A stretch of DNA of 64,000 nt from Andreprevotia chitinilytica DSM 18519 (GCF_000711875.1 NZ_JONM01000002.1:4769-68768), one strand, 5' to 3'. Numbered from the stretch's first letter, positions 10,434 through 18,861 are shown. Made by a program: numbers and translations. Notes: generated by a model from the sequence alone, not told the origin.

Positions 10434-10739
10434 TCAATGCCCGCTATCTGGTTCGGAGAACCGGATACGGATGTCGCGTGCACCATGTAGCACACGAACG
10501 ATGTGGACGACTTGTGAGGCCACCTGGAAGAAGATCACATACTTGCCATAAGTGCACGAACGGATGTCGTCACCCAGTTCATGCCGCAAGCGATAGATGT
10601 GCGGCGCTGATGCAATCTTCAGGCACTGGCTGTGTAGTTCGATCACAAAACTCGCCGCCCGCTTCGGACTGTCCTGCGCGATGTAGTCACCAATTGCTTC
10701 TATATCGCGTTCCGCCAGCGGGGTAATGACCAGCCGCAT
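10434..10739 (-). CDS. parE: ParE/RelE-family toxin
   Basis: A 101-residue protein of the RelE/ParE fold: N-terminal LVITPLAERDIEAIGDYIA helix pair, then a beta sheet ending GKYVIFFQV and IVRVLHGARDI, the usual ParE C-terminal strand. ParE proteins inhibit DNA gyrase and are held in check by ParD. The ATG at 10739 overlaps the last base of the parD stop, so translation is coupled and the antitoxin is made first. Confidence 0.9.
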   Translation of the reverse strand: MRLVITPLAERDIEAIGDYIAQDSPKRAASFVIELHSQCLKIASAPHIYRLRHELGDDIRSCTYGKYVIFFQVASQVVHIVRVLHGARDIRIRFSEPDSGH

Positions 10740-11005
10740 TACTTTTTCTGGTCTTGGCCCTGATCGCGATATTTTGCCTCCAGACGGGCAAAGACTTCCT
10801 TGGCCGGACGGCCTTCCCCGCTGGTCAACCCGGCTGCAATGGCGGAACGCAACTCCTGTTGCTCGATGGCATAACGTTGTTGTTGCTCTTCCAGGAGGCG
10901 CAGCCCGGCACGGACGACTTCACTGGCATTGTTGTAGCGGCCGGACTGGACGAGCTCCTGAATGAACGACTCGAAATGTGGGCTGAGTGCGACGCTAGTC
11001 GGCAT
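10739..11005 (-). CDS. parD: ParD-family antitoxin
   Basis: An 88-residue antitoxin: N-terminal ribbon-helix-helix ([20 protein letters not shown], then [15 protein letters not shown]) that binds DNA as a dimer, and a charged C-terminal tail (from about 52) that wraps the toxin. An AGGAG ribosome site lies about 8 bases upstream of the ATG. The 5' part (bases 10847-11028, including ribosome site) is duplicated immediately upstream, so the gene's own operator is now displaced by 182 bp. Confidence 0.92.
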   Translation of the reverse strand: MPTSVALSPHFESFIQELVQSGRYNNASEVVRAGLRLLEEQQQRYAIEQQELRSAIAAGLTSGEGRPAKEVFARLEAKYRDQGQDQKK

Positions 11006-11210
11006 GCCAAGCTCCTGCAGATTTAATAACGCAACTCCTGTTGCTCGATGGCATAACGTTGTTGTTGCTCTTCCAGGAGGCGCAGCCCGGCACGGACGAC
11101 TTCACTGGCATTGTTGTAGCGGCCGGACTGGACGAGCTCCTGAATGAACGACTCGAAATGTGGGCTGAGTGCGACGCTAGTCGGCATGCCAAGCTCCTGC
11201 AGATTTAATA
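10847..11210. repeat. perfect 182-bp tandem direct duplication
   Basis: Units 10847-11028 and 11029-11210 match base for base as far as I can compare them by eye. Each contains the first 53 codons of parD, its ATG, ribosome site and leader. The lack of visible divergence means the duplication is recent or an assembly artefact. Confidence 0.92.
11023..11187 (-). pseudogene. truncated parD copy (RHH domain only)
   Basis: The upstream duplicate gives a 54-residue frame: parD residues 1-53 followed by Tyr and a stop created at the repeat junction. It keeps the complete DNA-binding ribbon-helix-helix and its own ribosome site but lacks the toxin-binding tail. It would be translated first from the operator at 11212-11231, ahead of intact parD and parE. 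It could act as a repressor that cannot neutralise ParE, or be inert. Confidence 0.75.
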
Positions 11211-11211
11211 T

Positions 11212-11231
11212 CTAATAACAATAGTTATTAG
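11212..11231 (-). promoter_or_regulatory. parDE operator palindrome
   Basis: CTAATAAC-AATA-GTTATTAG is a perfect inverted repeat with 8-bp arms and 4-bp spacer, 24 bases upstream of the truncated parD start and next to a TATTAAAT that could be the -10 box. Autoregulated parD operators have this form. Confidence 0.65.
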
Positions 11232-11270
11232 AATAGGTGCTGGAGATCGGGTCAAGTCGCTGCGGTCTAG

Positions 11271-12008
11271 CTAAGCCTTCGGCAAATACGCATCAAACCG
11301 CGTGCTCTCGCCGGGATAGTCGAAATCCGGTTTCACGCCCGCCAGCCACGGCGCGTGGCGGGGGCGTTTGACGACGATTCGTTTGCCGGCGATGCGTCGC
11401 GCCGGGGCGAGCAAACCGTCCGCATCCTGATCGCCGCCAATCAAATCCTGAAACGCGGCCATGTCCTTCTTGGATTTGGCGCGCTTGCCGGGCTCGGGGA
11501 ACATCGGGTCGAGAAAGACCACGTCGAATTGCTGCTCGCAGGCATTGAGCCAAGTGAGTGAGTCCGCGTGGATCAGCGTCATGCGGGCGGCAATGGTGGC
11601 GGTATCCGGGTGCTCCGATGCTCGCGCCAAGCCATCCGCCAAGAGCGCACAGGCGACTGGCGAGCGTTCCAGCAAGGTGAGGGTGGCGCCCAAACTTGCC
11701 AGGACGAAGGCATCGCGACCTTGGCCGGCGGTGGCGTCGAGCACGGTGAGTGGCGCGCCCTGTTTCAGGCCGACCGCGCGCGCTACCGGCTGGCCGAGCC
11801 CACCGCCGAATTTGCGTCGGTGCGCTTGTGCGCCTTCAACAAAATCCACCACTACGCGCGCCTTGTCGCCCACCGTGGCCAGCTCCAGCTGGTCGTTCTC
11901 CCACAGCAGATAGCGGCCCTCGGCTGGGAGTGCATCTATTAAGGGCAAGCCGAAACGTGTCGCGATTGCTTGCGCGGGAGCGTTGCCCAGACTGAGTACG
12001 CCGATCAC
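11271..12008 (-). CDS. rsmJ: 16S rRNA (guanine-1516-N2)-methyltransferase RsmJ
   Basis: A 245-residue SAM-dependent methyltransferase. Motif I is LDATAGQGRDAF and the catalytic motif is FLDPMFPEPGKRAKSKKDM, both characteristic of RsmJ, which methylates G1516 of 16S rRNA. The GTG start at 12008 is preferred: it overlaps the mtfA TGA by four bases and the protein begins at family-like length; a longer frame upstream lies inside mtfA. Forms a two-gene operon with mtfA. Confidence 0.9.
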   Translation of the reverse strand: MIGVLSLGNAPAQAIATRFGLPLIDALPAEGRYLLWENDQLELATVGDKARVVVDFVEGAQAHRRKFGGGLGQPVARAVGLKQGAPLTVLDATAGQGRDAFVLASLGATLTLLERSPVACALLADGLARASEHPDTATIAARMTLIHADSLTWLNACEQQFDVVFLDPMFPEPGKRAKSKKDMAAFQDLIGGDQDADGLLAPARRIAGKRIVVKRPRHAPWLAGVKPDFDYPGESTRFDAYLPKA

Positions 12009-12847
12009 AGCCAGACCCCCGGAGCGGGTGTCGGCACGACCGGGCCAAAGCTGACCGGCTCGAAGGCTGGCCGGTAGCGCACACGCGGCAGGCGGGCGAG
12101 CGGGTCTTGTTTGTAGAACGCACACAACTGGGCGTAGACGGCCGGGTAATGGTCGGCAATCGCATGCGGTGTTTCGAAGAAATATTCGGAGAACACGGCG
12201 AAGCATTCGGCCGGGTTTTCTGCGGCGTAAAGGTCGATGGGGCTGTAGTGGTCTTGGTCGGCGCGCATCACCAAGTCGTCATAGGCACGCGAAAACGCCC
12301 GCTTCCACGCTTCGTAGCTCATGCCTTTATGCAGGGGTGGGCAGCCATTGGCTTCGCCGGAGCGCATATCGAGCTTGTGGGCGAATTCGTGGATGACCAC
12401 GTTCCAGCCATCGAGCCACGGCGACTCGTTCACGTCCATCCACGACAACAGCACCGGCCCGTCCGAGCGCGCCTGACCAGCGAGGACTTGCTCGTATTCG
12501 TGCACGAGGCCGCTGCGGTCGGTGTAGCGGTCGCGGCTGACGAACTGGCCGGGGTAGAGGATGACTTCGTGCCAGTCATCGTAGGCATCGAAGCCCAGGT
12601 GCAGGATCGGCAATGAGGCTTGTGCCGCCAGCAGCACGCGCATCTCGTCGGTCAGCGCCAGTCCGCCGACGGCCGTGATGGTTTTTTCATGCAGGAACCA
12701 TGCGGCGTGTTGGCGCAGCCGGTTGTGTTCGTAATCGGTCAGCCCGATGAACAGCGGCAAGTTGATCACGCGCTGCCACAGGGAATCGGGAATCGGGTTG
12801 CCTGCCAGATAGCGCTCGCGCTTGCGCCGTTTGAAATAGCCGAACAT
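12005..12847 (-). CDS. mtfA: MtfA-family zinc metallopeptidase
   Basis: A 280-residue cytosolic M90 peptidase with the zinc motif HEFAHKLD near residue 145 and a further glutamate-rich segment (NPAECFAVFSEYFFE) that supplies the third ligand in the family. In E. coli MtfA binds the repressor Mlc and so modulates glucose PTS expression. GAGGAGA lies 7 bases before the ATG. The last four bases overlap the start of rsmJ. Confidence 0.9.
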   Translation of the reverse strand: MFGYFKRRKRERYLAGNPIPDSLWQRVINLPLFIGLTDYEHNRLRQHAAWFLHEKTITAVGGLALTDEMRVLLAAQASLPILHLGFDAYDDWHEVILYPGQFVSRDRYTDRSGLVHEYEQVLAGQARSDGPVLLSWMDVNESPWLDGWNVVIHEFAHKLDMRSGEANGCPPLHKGMSYEAWKRAFSRAYDDLVMRADQDHYSPIDLYAAENPAECFAVFSEYFFETPHAIADHYPAVYAQLCAFYKQDPLARLPRVRYRPAFEPVSFGPVVPTPAPGVWL

Positions 12848-12932
12848 GTTTTTGTCTCCTCGTTATCGGGAAGAGATGGGCACGTAGGCGGGTGTTTCAA
12901 GCGACGGGAATGTTATGCGGGGTCGGGTTTTG

Positions 12933-12999
12933 CAGGAGCGCTTGCTCGCGATAGCGTCGGTTGGTCGGCCATAGCCATCGCGGGCAAGCTCGCTCTTAC
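12933..12999. repeat. interspersed palindromic repeat (AGGAGCG..CGCTCT)
   Basis: Arms AGGAGCGCTTGCTCGCGA and TCGCGGGCAAGCTCGCTCT flank a short loop; a relative is at 47705-47772. REP-like intergenic element. Confidence 0.7.
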
Positions 13000-13024
13000 C
13001 ACTGCAGTGGATGCCAACGCCAAC

Positions 13025-13060
13025 AAAAAGCCCCATTTCCTGGGAGGAATGGGGCTTTTC
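13025..13060 (-). terminator. terminator of the glycosyltransferase operon
   Basis: Stem AAAAGCCCCATT / AATGGGGCTTTT around a TCCTGGGAGGA loop, with T-run on the minus strand, 20 bases after the stop at 13081. Confidence 0.8.
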
Positions 13061-13080
13061 TCTTTACGGGTAGCAGCTGC

Positions 13081-14139
13081 TTATTCGCCTGCTTGCCAGG
13101 CCGGTTGCTCCTGCAATTCCCGCAGCTCCTGCTGCGCGCCCGGCGTAAACGGGTGCAAGTGGTTCAGGAATTGCTGACTAGCCGCGGCCCACGAATAACG
13201 CTCGGCAAAGCGGCGCACTTCGCTGCGATCCAGCTTGAGCGCATCCAGGCAAGCCTGTTGCAGATCGTGCTTGAGCGCACCGGGGCCATCCTCGCCGATC
13301 ACGTCGATCGGGCCGGTCACCGGGTAGGCCGCGACCGGGCAACCGCAGGCCATCGCCTCCAGCAGCACCAGGCCGAAGGTGTCGGTCTTGCTCGGGAATA
13401 CGAACACGTCCGCCGAGTTATAGACCTCGGCCAGCTCCGTCTGCGAAAGCACGCCCAGCCAGCTCACTTCCGGGTACTTCGCACGCAAGGTCGGGGCGGC
13501 CGGGCCATCACCGCAGACCCACTTCGAACCGGGCAACTCCAGCTCAAGGAAGGCTTCAACGTTCTTTTCCACCGCCACGCGGCCGACATAGACAAACACC
13601 GGCCGGCGCGTCTGCAGCTTCTCCCGCGAACCCGGCTTGAACAGATCGAGATCGACACCGCGTGACCACATCACCACCTTGGTGAAGCCGCGTGCTTCCA
13701 GATCGCGCACGACCACCTTGGTCGGGGCCATGACAGCCGCCGCCGCGTTGTGAAAACCGGCCAGCCACTTATAGGTCCAGCTCACCGGAATGCCGAAGCG
13801 CAGTTGTACATATTCCGGGAAACGCGAGTGATACGCGGTGGTGAACGGCAGCTTGTTGCGGATGCAGAACTTGCGCGCCGCCAGGCCAAGCGGGCCTTCG
13901 GTAGCGATATGGATCGCATCCGGCTTGAAGGCGTCGATGCGGGCGGCGATCTTCTTGCCCGGCCGCCACGACAGGCGAATCTCCGGGTAGGTCGGGCAGG
14001 GGAAGGTCTTGAATTCCAGCGGCGTGATCAACTCGACCTGATGACCGAGTTTTTCCAGTTCATGCCGGGTCTGCTTCAGCGTGCGCACCACGCCGTTCAC
14101 CTGTGGTTCCCAGGCATCGGTAACGATCAAGATATTCAT
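13081..14139 (-). CDS. GT4-family glycosyltransferase
   Basis: A 352-residue GT-B glycosyltransferase: N-terminal IVTDAWEPQVNGVVRTL acceptor domain, and a donor domain with YVGRVAVEKNVEAFL, GDGPAAPTL and the EX7E-like FGLVLLEAMACGCPVAAYPV block. The closest remembered group is the alpha-mannosyl/glucosyltransferases for glycolipids (MgtA/DgtA type), often paired with an LpxH-like phosphoesterase as here. Its ATG overlaps the upstream gene's stop by four bases. Substrate is not determined; a membrane glycolipid is likely. Confidence 0.85.
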   Translation of the reverse strand: MNILIVTDAWEPQVNGVVRTLKQTRHELEKLGHQVELITPLEFKTFPCPTYPEIRLSWRPGKKIAARIDAFKPDAIHIATEGPLGLAARKFCIRNKLPFTTAYHSRFPEYVQLRFGIPVSWTYKWLAGFHNAAAAVMAPTKVVVRDLEARGFTKVVMWSRGVDLDLFKPGSREKLQTRRPVFVYVGRVAVEKNVEAFLELELPGSKWVCGDGPAAPTLRAKYPEVSWLGVLSQTELAEVYNSADVFVFPSKTDTFGLVLLEAMACGCPVAAYPVTGPIDVIGEDGPGALKHDLQQACLDALKLDRSEVRRFAERYSWAAASQQFLNHLHPFTPGAQQELRELQEQPAWQAGE

Positions 14140-14975
14140 GCGGTCATTCCAGTCGGGATTGGCAGGGGATCAGAGGTCGGGTTGGATTCGGGGGACGTCC
14201 ACGCCGGAATTTGCGCGGCTTGCTCGGCATAGAATTTTTGCCAGGTCACGATCTTGAGTTCGCCGGTGGCGGTCTCGACGAGGGCGGTCAGGCTCTCTAC
14301 CCAGTCGCCGTCATTGCAATACAGGATGCCGTTGATCTCGCGCATCTCGGCCTTGTGGATGTGGCCACAGATCACGCCATCCAGCCCCAGCAACTTGGCC
14401 TCGGCCGCTACCGCTTCTTCGAACTTGCCGACGAAGCTGACCGCCGTCTTGACCTTGTGTTTGAGATATTGCGACAGCGACCAGTAGCCCAGCCCCATGC
14501 GGGCACGGGCGCGGTTGAACCACTGGTTGAGTTTGAGCGTGAAGCCATATAACCGGTCGCCGACGATGGCCAGCCACTTGGCGCACTGCACGACGCCATC
14601 GAACTTGTCGCCATGCAGCACCAGGAAACGGCGGCCGTCGGCGGTGGTGTGGATCACCTCGTCTTCGATCGTGATGTCGCCAAACATCAGCCCGAGAAAC
14701 TGGCGTGCGCCTTCGTCGTGATTGCCGGGAATATAAGTAACGTGGGTGCCCTTGCGCGCCTTGCGCAGCACCTTCTGGATCACATCGTTATGGCTCTGGT
14801 TCCAATACCAGTTTCGTTTGAGCGCCCAGCCATCGATGATGTCGCCGACCAGATAGAGATAGTCGCAATCGGCATGCTTGAGAAAATCGAGAAGATATTT
14901 CGCCTGACACCCGGAAGTGCCCAGGTGAACGTCCGAGATCCAGATACTGCGGAACTTCAGCGGCGCATCAGCCAT
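14136..14975 (-). CDS. LpxH-like UDP-2,3-diacylglucosamine pyrophosphatase family phosphoesterase
   Basis: A 279-residue calcineurin-type phosphoesterase with all metal motifs: SDVHLG, GDIIDGW, GNHDE, LHGDKFD and CGHIHKA. The layout fits the LpxH2/YbbF-like group that acts on lipid or nucleotide-sugar pyrophosphates. First gene of the operon with the glycosyltransferase, four-base overlap. Whether it replaces canonical LpxH in lipid A synthesis here cannot be decided from this window. Confidence 0.85.
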   Translation of the reverse strand: MADAPLKFRSIWISDVHLGTSGCQAKYLLDFLKHADCDYLYLVGDIIDGWALKRNWYWNQSHNDVIQKVLRKARKGTHVTYIPGNHDEGARQFLGLMFGDITIEDEVIHTTADGRRFLVLHGDKFDGVVQCAKWLAIVGDRLYGFTLKLNQWFNRARARMGLGYWSLSQYLKHKVKTAVSFVGKFEEAVAAEAKLLGLDGVICGHIHKAEMREINGILYCNDGDWVESLTALVETATGELKIVTWQKFYAEQAAQIPAWTSPESNPTSDPLPIPTGMTA

Positions 14976-15276
14976 GCCTGTCTCACTGTGGTCAACTGGC
15001 CGTAACCTAAGTGATCAAGATGACGCTCCCGAGACAAAGTCATGTCGTTTGCATGACAGGCGCTGACCGGTGGATCGGGCTCACTGAATATACTTATCGG
15101 CACCACTTCCAAACCCGGTATCGCGATGCTGACTCCGCGTGCGAAGCCTAGACAGCACAAGGCTTACGGCCTGCGCGCGCAATCGCCAGGCGGAATTCGT
15201 CCGCCGTACGGACTCGCCAGCCAGACGGCCAATCTGTACGATTCCGCTTTCTGTTCAAGCTGTTGTATTTCCGCTC

Positions 15277-15486
15277 ATGTCCCAAGCCCGTCCCGACTCC
15301 CCCTGCGTTGCCATCTGCTCCACCGCCCTCGGTGACGAAGTCTGCATGGGCTGCGGCCGTACGTTTTTCGAGGTCGCCAACTGGGTGATGCTGGCCGATG
15401 CGGAAAAGGAAAAAGTCTGGCAACGGCTAGAAGCCCACTGGGCCGCCGCTGGCCTGCCACCGCCGTGGCTGGCACGCGACCGTTAG
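15277..15486 (+). CDS. DUF1289 small cysteine protein
   Basis: A 69-residue protein with four Cys (SPCVAICSTA.. then VCMGCGRT), the signature of DUF1289, followed by the conserved WVMLADAEKEKVWQRL helix. The ATG at 15277 is chosen because homology starts right after it. Family function is unknown; an iron-sulfur or zinc site is likely. It sits just upstream of tRNA-Leu. Confidence 0.85.
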   Translation: MSQARPDSPCVAICSTALGDEVCMGCGRTFFEVANWVMLADAEKEKVWQRLEAHWAAAGLPPPWLARDR

Positions 15487-15524
15487 TCTGCGGCAAAACA
15501 AGCTGTTAGAATGCGCACCCTGCC

Positions 15525-15609
15525 GCCCCGATGGTGAAATTGGTAGACACAAGGGACTTAAAATCCCTCGGCGAAAGCTGTGCCGGTTCGACCCCGGCTC
15601 GGGGCACCA
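15525..15609 (+). tRNA. tRNA-Leu(UAA)
   Basis: An 85-base type II tRNA: acceptor GCCCCGA/TCGGGGC, D arm with TGGTAGACAC, anticodon loop CTTAAAA (anticodon TAA), a variable arm, GTTCGACC T loop and encoded CCA at 15607-15609. Its 3' end is the attachment site of the element to the right. Confidence 0.97.
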
Positions 15610-15680
15610 AACTAACTTCCTAGGGTTTCCTGGGGAGTCCAAAAAACCCTGCAAACATAAGCGTTGCGGGGTTTTTTGTT
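15587..15680 (+). repeat. left attachment repeat (attL)
   Basis: Begins in the T loop of tRNA-Leu (TTCGACCCCGGCTCGGGGC), runs through the CCA and the shared GGGTTTCCTGG-GGAGTCCAAA stretch and ends after the terminator T-run. Matches 26856-26951. Confidence 0.85.
15645..15677 (+). terminator. tRNA-Leu terminator
   Basis: AACCCTGCAA / TTGCGGGGTT stem with a TTTTTT tail; a cleaner version (AACCCCGCAA) is at 26915-26948. Confidence 0.75.
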
Positions 15681-15723
15681 TCCAGTCTCGTCCAATGTCT
15701 TCCAGTTGAATCCAACGGCGATA

Positions 15724-15771
15724 GGGGGTAACTTTGGGGGTAACGCTCGATTCGATTTAGGAGTTACCCCC
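15724..15771 (+). promoter_or_regulatory. candidate integrase arm sites, left end
   Basis: Two direct GGGGGTAAC copies (15724-15732, 15736-15744) and one inverted GTTACCCCC (15763-15771) sit just before the integrase remnant. Related copies lie near the right end (26664-26801). Repeats of this sort at both ends are typical arm-type sites for tyrosine recombinases. Confidence 0.5.
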
Positions 15772-15772
15772 A

Positions 15773-15868
15773 GTGCCGCTAAATGACCTGCAAATCCGTA
15801 AAGCTGTGCCAAATGACAAGCCGTACAAAATGGCAGACGGACAAGGACTTTTCTTGTTGGTAAACCCT
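15773..15868 (+). pseudogene. P4-family integrase, N-terminal 32 codons only
   Basis: From GTG at 15773 the frame reads PLNDLQIRKAVPNDKPYKMA-DGQGLFLLVNP, the conserved N-terminal arm-binding domain (DUF4102) of P4-like tyrosine recombinases. At about 15867 it passes abruptly into rhs sequence in another frame and stops at 15896. The catalytic domain is gone. Position next to the tRNA is where such an integrase belongs. Confidence 0.85.
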
Positions 15869-15878
15869 CGGCGACACG

Positions 15879-17243
15879 GTGCGGCTGAACAGCTATGACA
15901 ACGTCGGCAATGTCAGCACCATCAACGACGCCGCGCACAGCAGCCTGAACCAGAACTTCAGCTACGACGTGCTGGACCGGCTCACGCTCGGCAACGTCGG
16001 CGGGGTGGGTTTCAACTACGGCTACGACCAGAACGGCAACCGGGTGAATGCCAACAACGGCAGCAACAACACCGACTATCACTACGACCCGGCCAGCAAC
16101 AAGCTGTTGAGCACCACCGGCAGCAATGCCGCCACCTACCAGTACGACGCCAGCGGCAACCAGACCCAATCCGGCAACATCACCAACACCTACAACAACG
16201 CTGGCCGCGTCATCCAATCGACCGTGAACGGCCAGACGTGGACGTACAGCTACAACGCCATCGGCCAGCGGCTGCAGAAGTCCGGCCCGACCGGTACGAC
16301 ACGGTTTGTGTATGACGAAGCGGGCCACCTGATCGGCGAATACGACGCAACCGGCAAAGTGGTGCAGGAAACGGTGTGGCTGGGCGACACCCCGATTGCC
16401 ACGATCCGGCCGACGGCTGATCCACAGAACCCGAAGACCTACTACGTGTGGGCGGATCACTTGGGCACGCCACGGCAGGTGACTGATCCGACCAGCAATG
16501 CGGTGGTGTGGCGCTGGGAAGGGGAGGCATTTGGCAACAGTTTGCCGAACCAAGACCCGAGCAGCACCGGTCAGCAGTTCATCTATAACCTGCGGTTTGC
16601 GGGGCAGGTTTACGATGCGGAGACCGGGAATTTTTATAATGACTTCCGCAATTACGATCCGATAACCGGGGGCTACACATCGAGTGATCCGATAGGACTC
16701 GATGCGGGGCAGTTCTCAACGTATGCCTATGTGGATGGCAATCCGCTCAGCTACATCGACCCGTTTGGATTATCGGGATTGGACGAGAATAGTCTCGAGC
16801 ACGAACATGAACCCCCTGGGTTTGTTGAAACGCATACCCAAATCCAAGGGATCGTCCATGATGCCCACAAGCTTATTGTCCCAATTTGCCCATGCCCGTT
16901 GTTATGTGGCGGAGCTGCGAAAGGCGGCACTCCAAGTTTGGCGAAGGGGGCTTCGAACACAGGGCGAGCGGGCAAACAGGCTCGTTTGCGCGAACTTGCG
17001 AATGAAGACAAGCTGGGCTCTGCAGATCGCGGCTGGATTAATCAAGAATTGAATTCGATCGCACGGGGCCAACGGGCCACAATTCGCAACCCACCGGGCA
17101 AGGATCTCGCGCACGAGCGAGGACGCGAAGCTGCTAAGGGCTATGACTATAGCCATTCAAACTTGCAGGATCGTGATCTACATCGCTTGCAACACAAGTA
17201 TGACGACTTTGGGCGCGCAAACGCTGAGCGTCCTCCACAATAA
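15879..17243 (+). CDS. orphan RHS core and toxin tip (5' truncated), toxin-8-like
   Basis: Homology to the first RHS gene begins at 15867 (GDTV then YDNVGNVS) without any upstream shell or start signal; the GTG at 15879 is the first usable codon. It encodes 454 residues: YD repeats, RHS core ([22 protein letters not shown]-like motif) ending in DPFGL, then a 160-residue tip. The tip ends with RELANEDKLGSADRGWINQE, KDLAHERGREAAKGYDYSHS and DRDLHRLQHKYDDFGRAN, which I recognise as polymorphic toxin type 8 (Ntox8), a predicted nuclease with conserved His. Such displaced tips are reservoirs for exchange with the main rhs gene; expression on its own is doubtful. DUF2750 follows by 12 bases. Confidence 0.85.
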   Translation: MRLNSYDNVGNVSTINDAAHSSLNQNFSYDVLDRLTLGNVGGVGFNYGYDQNGNRVNANNGSNNTDYHYDPASNKLLSTTGSNAATYQYDASGNQTQSGNITNTYNNAGRVIQSTVNGQTWTYSYNAIGQRLQKSGPTGTTRFVYDEAGHLIGEYDATGKVVQETVWLGDTPIATIRPTADPQNPKTYYVWADHLGTPRQVTDPTSNAVVWRWEGEAFGNSLPNQDPSSTGQQFIYNLRFAGQVYDAETGNFYNDFRNYDPITGGYTSSDPIGLDAGQFSTYAYVDGNPLSYIDPFGLSGLDENSLEHEHEPPGFVETHTQIQGIVHDAHKLIVPICPCPLLCGGAAKGGTPSLAKGASNTGRAGKQARLRELANEDKLGSADRGWINQELNSIARGQRATIRNPPGKDLAHERGREAAKGYDYSHSNLQDRDLHRLQHKYDDFGRANAERPPQ

Positions 17244-17255
17244 GGAACACAGAGC

Positions 17256-17639
17256 ATGAAGATCCACCCGAAGCAGATGGACTCGGTGCTGGCATTGCCA
17301 GGTATTGAGCGTTTCGAGCACTTCATCAAAGTGATCGCCGATTGGCAGGAGGTATGGGGCTTATACCAAGATGGATGGGCACTTGCGGCGGCTGATGATG
17401 GGACAACCGTCTTTCCTCTGTGGCCTGCGAAAGAGTATGCACAGATTTGTGCCGAGAATGAGTGGAATGGGTATGAGCCACGCTCGATCAGCCTTGGCGA
17501 TTTCATGGATGTACTGTTGCCTAAGCTGAAAGTGGACGGCGTGCTTCCGGGGGTTTTTTTTACGCCGTCAAGCAAGGGGCTCACTCCCTCAATAGATGAA
17601 CTGAAGGCCGCACTTGATGCAGAGCTACAGAACTACTGA
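17256..17639 (+). CDS. DUF2750 protein, probable immunity to the toxin-8 tip
   Basis: A 127-residue protein with the DUF2750 hallmark WGLYQDGWALAAADDGTTVF followed by PLWPAKEYAQICAENEW. It starts 12 bases after the orphan rhs stop, with GGAACAC upstream. Position directly behind a toxin tip makes it the likely cognate immunity; DUF2750 proteins are frequent in such places. Confidence 0.75.
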   Translation: MKIHPKQMDSVLALPGIERFEHFIKVIADWQEVWGLYQDGWALAAADDGTTVFPLWPAKEYAQICAENEWNGYEPRSISLGDFMDVLLPKLKVDGVLPGVFFTPSSKGLTPSIDELKAALDAELQNY

Positions 17640-17670
17640 TCTCGACTTGAAGATCGAGAGATGATTGCAA

Positions 17671-18258
17671 ATGTACCAATTTGACGCGCTATTGGATGCA
17701 TTAGAGCCAGCAAAGCAACTAGGAGAAGAAATAACTCCAAATGGTGCTAGGCTCCTTGGGTGGGTAAAGGATGAGTTTCTTGGGATTAACAGATGGTGGC
17801 ATTACATCTTTCCCAAACTTTCAGACGTGCAGATTGTTGATTTGGAAGAATCAGCTGGTATTCCATTCCCGTCAGTTTTTAAAGACTTTTTAAAAAATAC
17901 AAATGGATTGATTATATTTTCTGGCGCACTGTCCTTATACGGGGCTCGCCTGTCAAATGACCGCCGATCCAAGGATGCGTATCCGTACCCATTGGATACT
18001 CCCAACCTACTGGAGAGACCCAAGGATGCTACGGCTAATTTTCTGTTTATTGGTGGATATAGCTGGGATGGATCAAAGCTTTACATAGACACTCATTCCG
18101 AGAAAGTGTATCGGTGCGCAAAAAACTCAGCAGCTCCTATAAATGAATGGCCAGATTTTTGGTCCATGATAATTTCAGAGGCTTCGCGAATCTCGAACCT
18201 GTATGAAAGCGATGGAAAAAAAATAGATTTAGATTTCCCCACATCCCCTGGCCCGTAA
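17671..18258 (+). CDS. SUKH (SMI1/KNR4) family immunity protein
   Basis: A 195-residue protein with the SUKH pattern: IVDLEESAGIPFPSVFKDFL then NTNGL, a GGYSWDGSKLYID segment and a C-terminal WPDFWSMIISEA helix. SUKH proteins are the commonest immunity family of contact-dependent and RHS nuclease toxins. ATG 17671 is preferred; a TTG six bases upstream is the alternative. GC is clearly lower than the flanking core genome. Confidence 0.8.
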   Translation: MYQFDALLDALEPAKQLGEEITPNGARLLGWVKDEFLGINRWWHYIFPKLSDVQIVDLEESAGIPFPSVFKDFLKNTNGLIIFSGALSLYGARLSNDRRSKDAYPYPLDTPNLLERPKDATANFLFIGGYSWDGSKLYIDTHSEKVYRCAKNSAAPINEWPDFWSMIISEASRISNLYESDGKKIDLDFPTSPGP

Positions 18259-18283
18259 GATGAGCACCCACTTACTTGGCAAG

Positions 18284-18380
18284 AGCCATGTAGGCCTGGT
18301 CATTTGACCCGTGCGGGCGATGTGTGAATTGTGAGCTGAATTGACGGTTACGCCCTGCGGCTAACCCGCACTATATGGCG
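18284..18380. repeat. 97-bp structured repeat, copy 1
   Basis: Starts AGCCATGTAGGC and ends CTATATGGCG, near-inverted ends; contains the GGTCATTTGACC hairpin and GCGGGCG/CGCCCTGC arms. The second copy at 19636-19733 matches over nearly its whole length. Confidence 0.85.
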
Positions 18381-18416
18381 GAGCTAGGCTGCATCTAAGA
18401 CGATTGAGGAACACAC

Positions 18417-18815
18417 TTGAACCCCATTGACTTTTTGAAGACGATATATTTGGGGGATAGGGCCATTAAGGCTATTTCAGTGGACTCATGGGCTCGCATC
18501 GTAAAAATTCAAGTGGATACGATATCTAGAGTGAGAAGCCTGAACGGTCGATGGGACTTTTACTCGGCTGAGGATATTGTTGACGGAGCTTTAGTGTTTG
18601 ACGGAGTGCGTTCATTTGAAATCACTCCGCCCGGCGCAATACCTGATGACCATATTTCCGATGTTCGCATTACGTCACAGGGTGATTTTTTTCTGTTTGA
18701 AATCTCCTCTTCTGATTCCGATCAGCCCAATATCGGCAATGTCATTGTTCGTATGGTCGCAGAGGGGTTCTCGTTAGAAGACCCCAAACGGCCAGATGAG
18801 AAAATTTCTGAATGA
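18417..18815 (+). CDS. DUF6258-like hypothetical protein
   Basis: A 132-residue soluble protein starting at TTG 18417, set by GAGGA six bases upstream. The N-terminal MNPIDFLKTIYLGDRAIKAI and the DIVDGALVFDGV block resemble, from memory, DUF6258 proteins that occur in immunity arrays. No catalytic motif is visible. It lies between two structured repeats, so it looks like one unit of the array. Confidence 0.6.
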   Translation: MNPIDFLKTIYLGDRAIKAISVDSWARIVKIQVDTISRVRSLNGRWDFYSAEDIVDGALVFDGVRSFEITPPGAIPDDHISDVRITSQGDFFLFEISSSDSDQPNIGNVIVRMVAEGFSLEDPKRPDEKISE

Positions 18816-18861
18816 TCGACAATCCAGCCCATAGCTCATAGGTTGAGCTAAATGAAATGCA

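Noticed and set aside
10281-10490. 69-codon plus-strand frame with Gly-rich start
   Set aside because: No ribosome site, overlaps the parE 3' end antisense, no recognisable motif.
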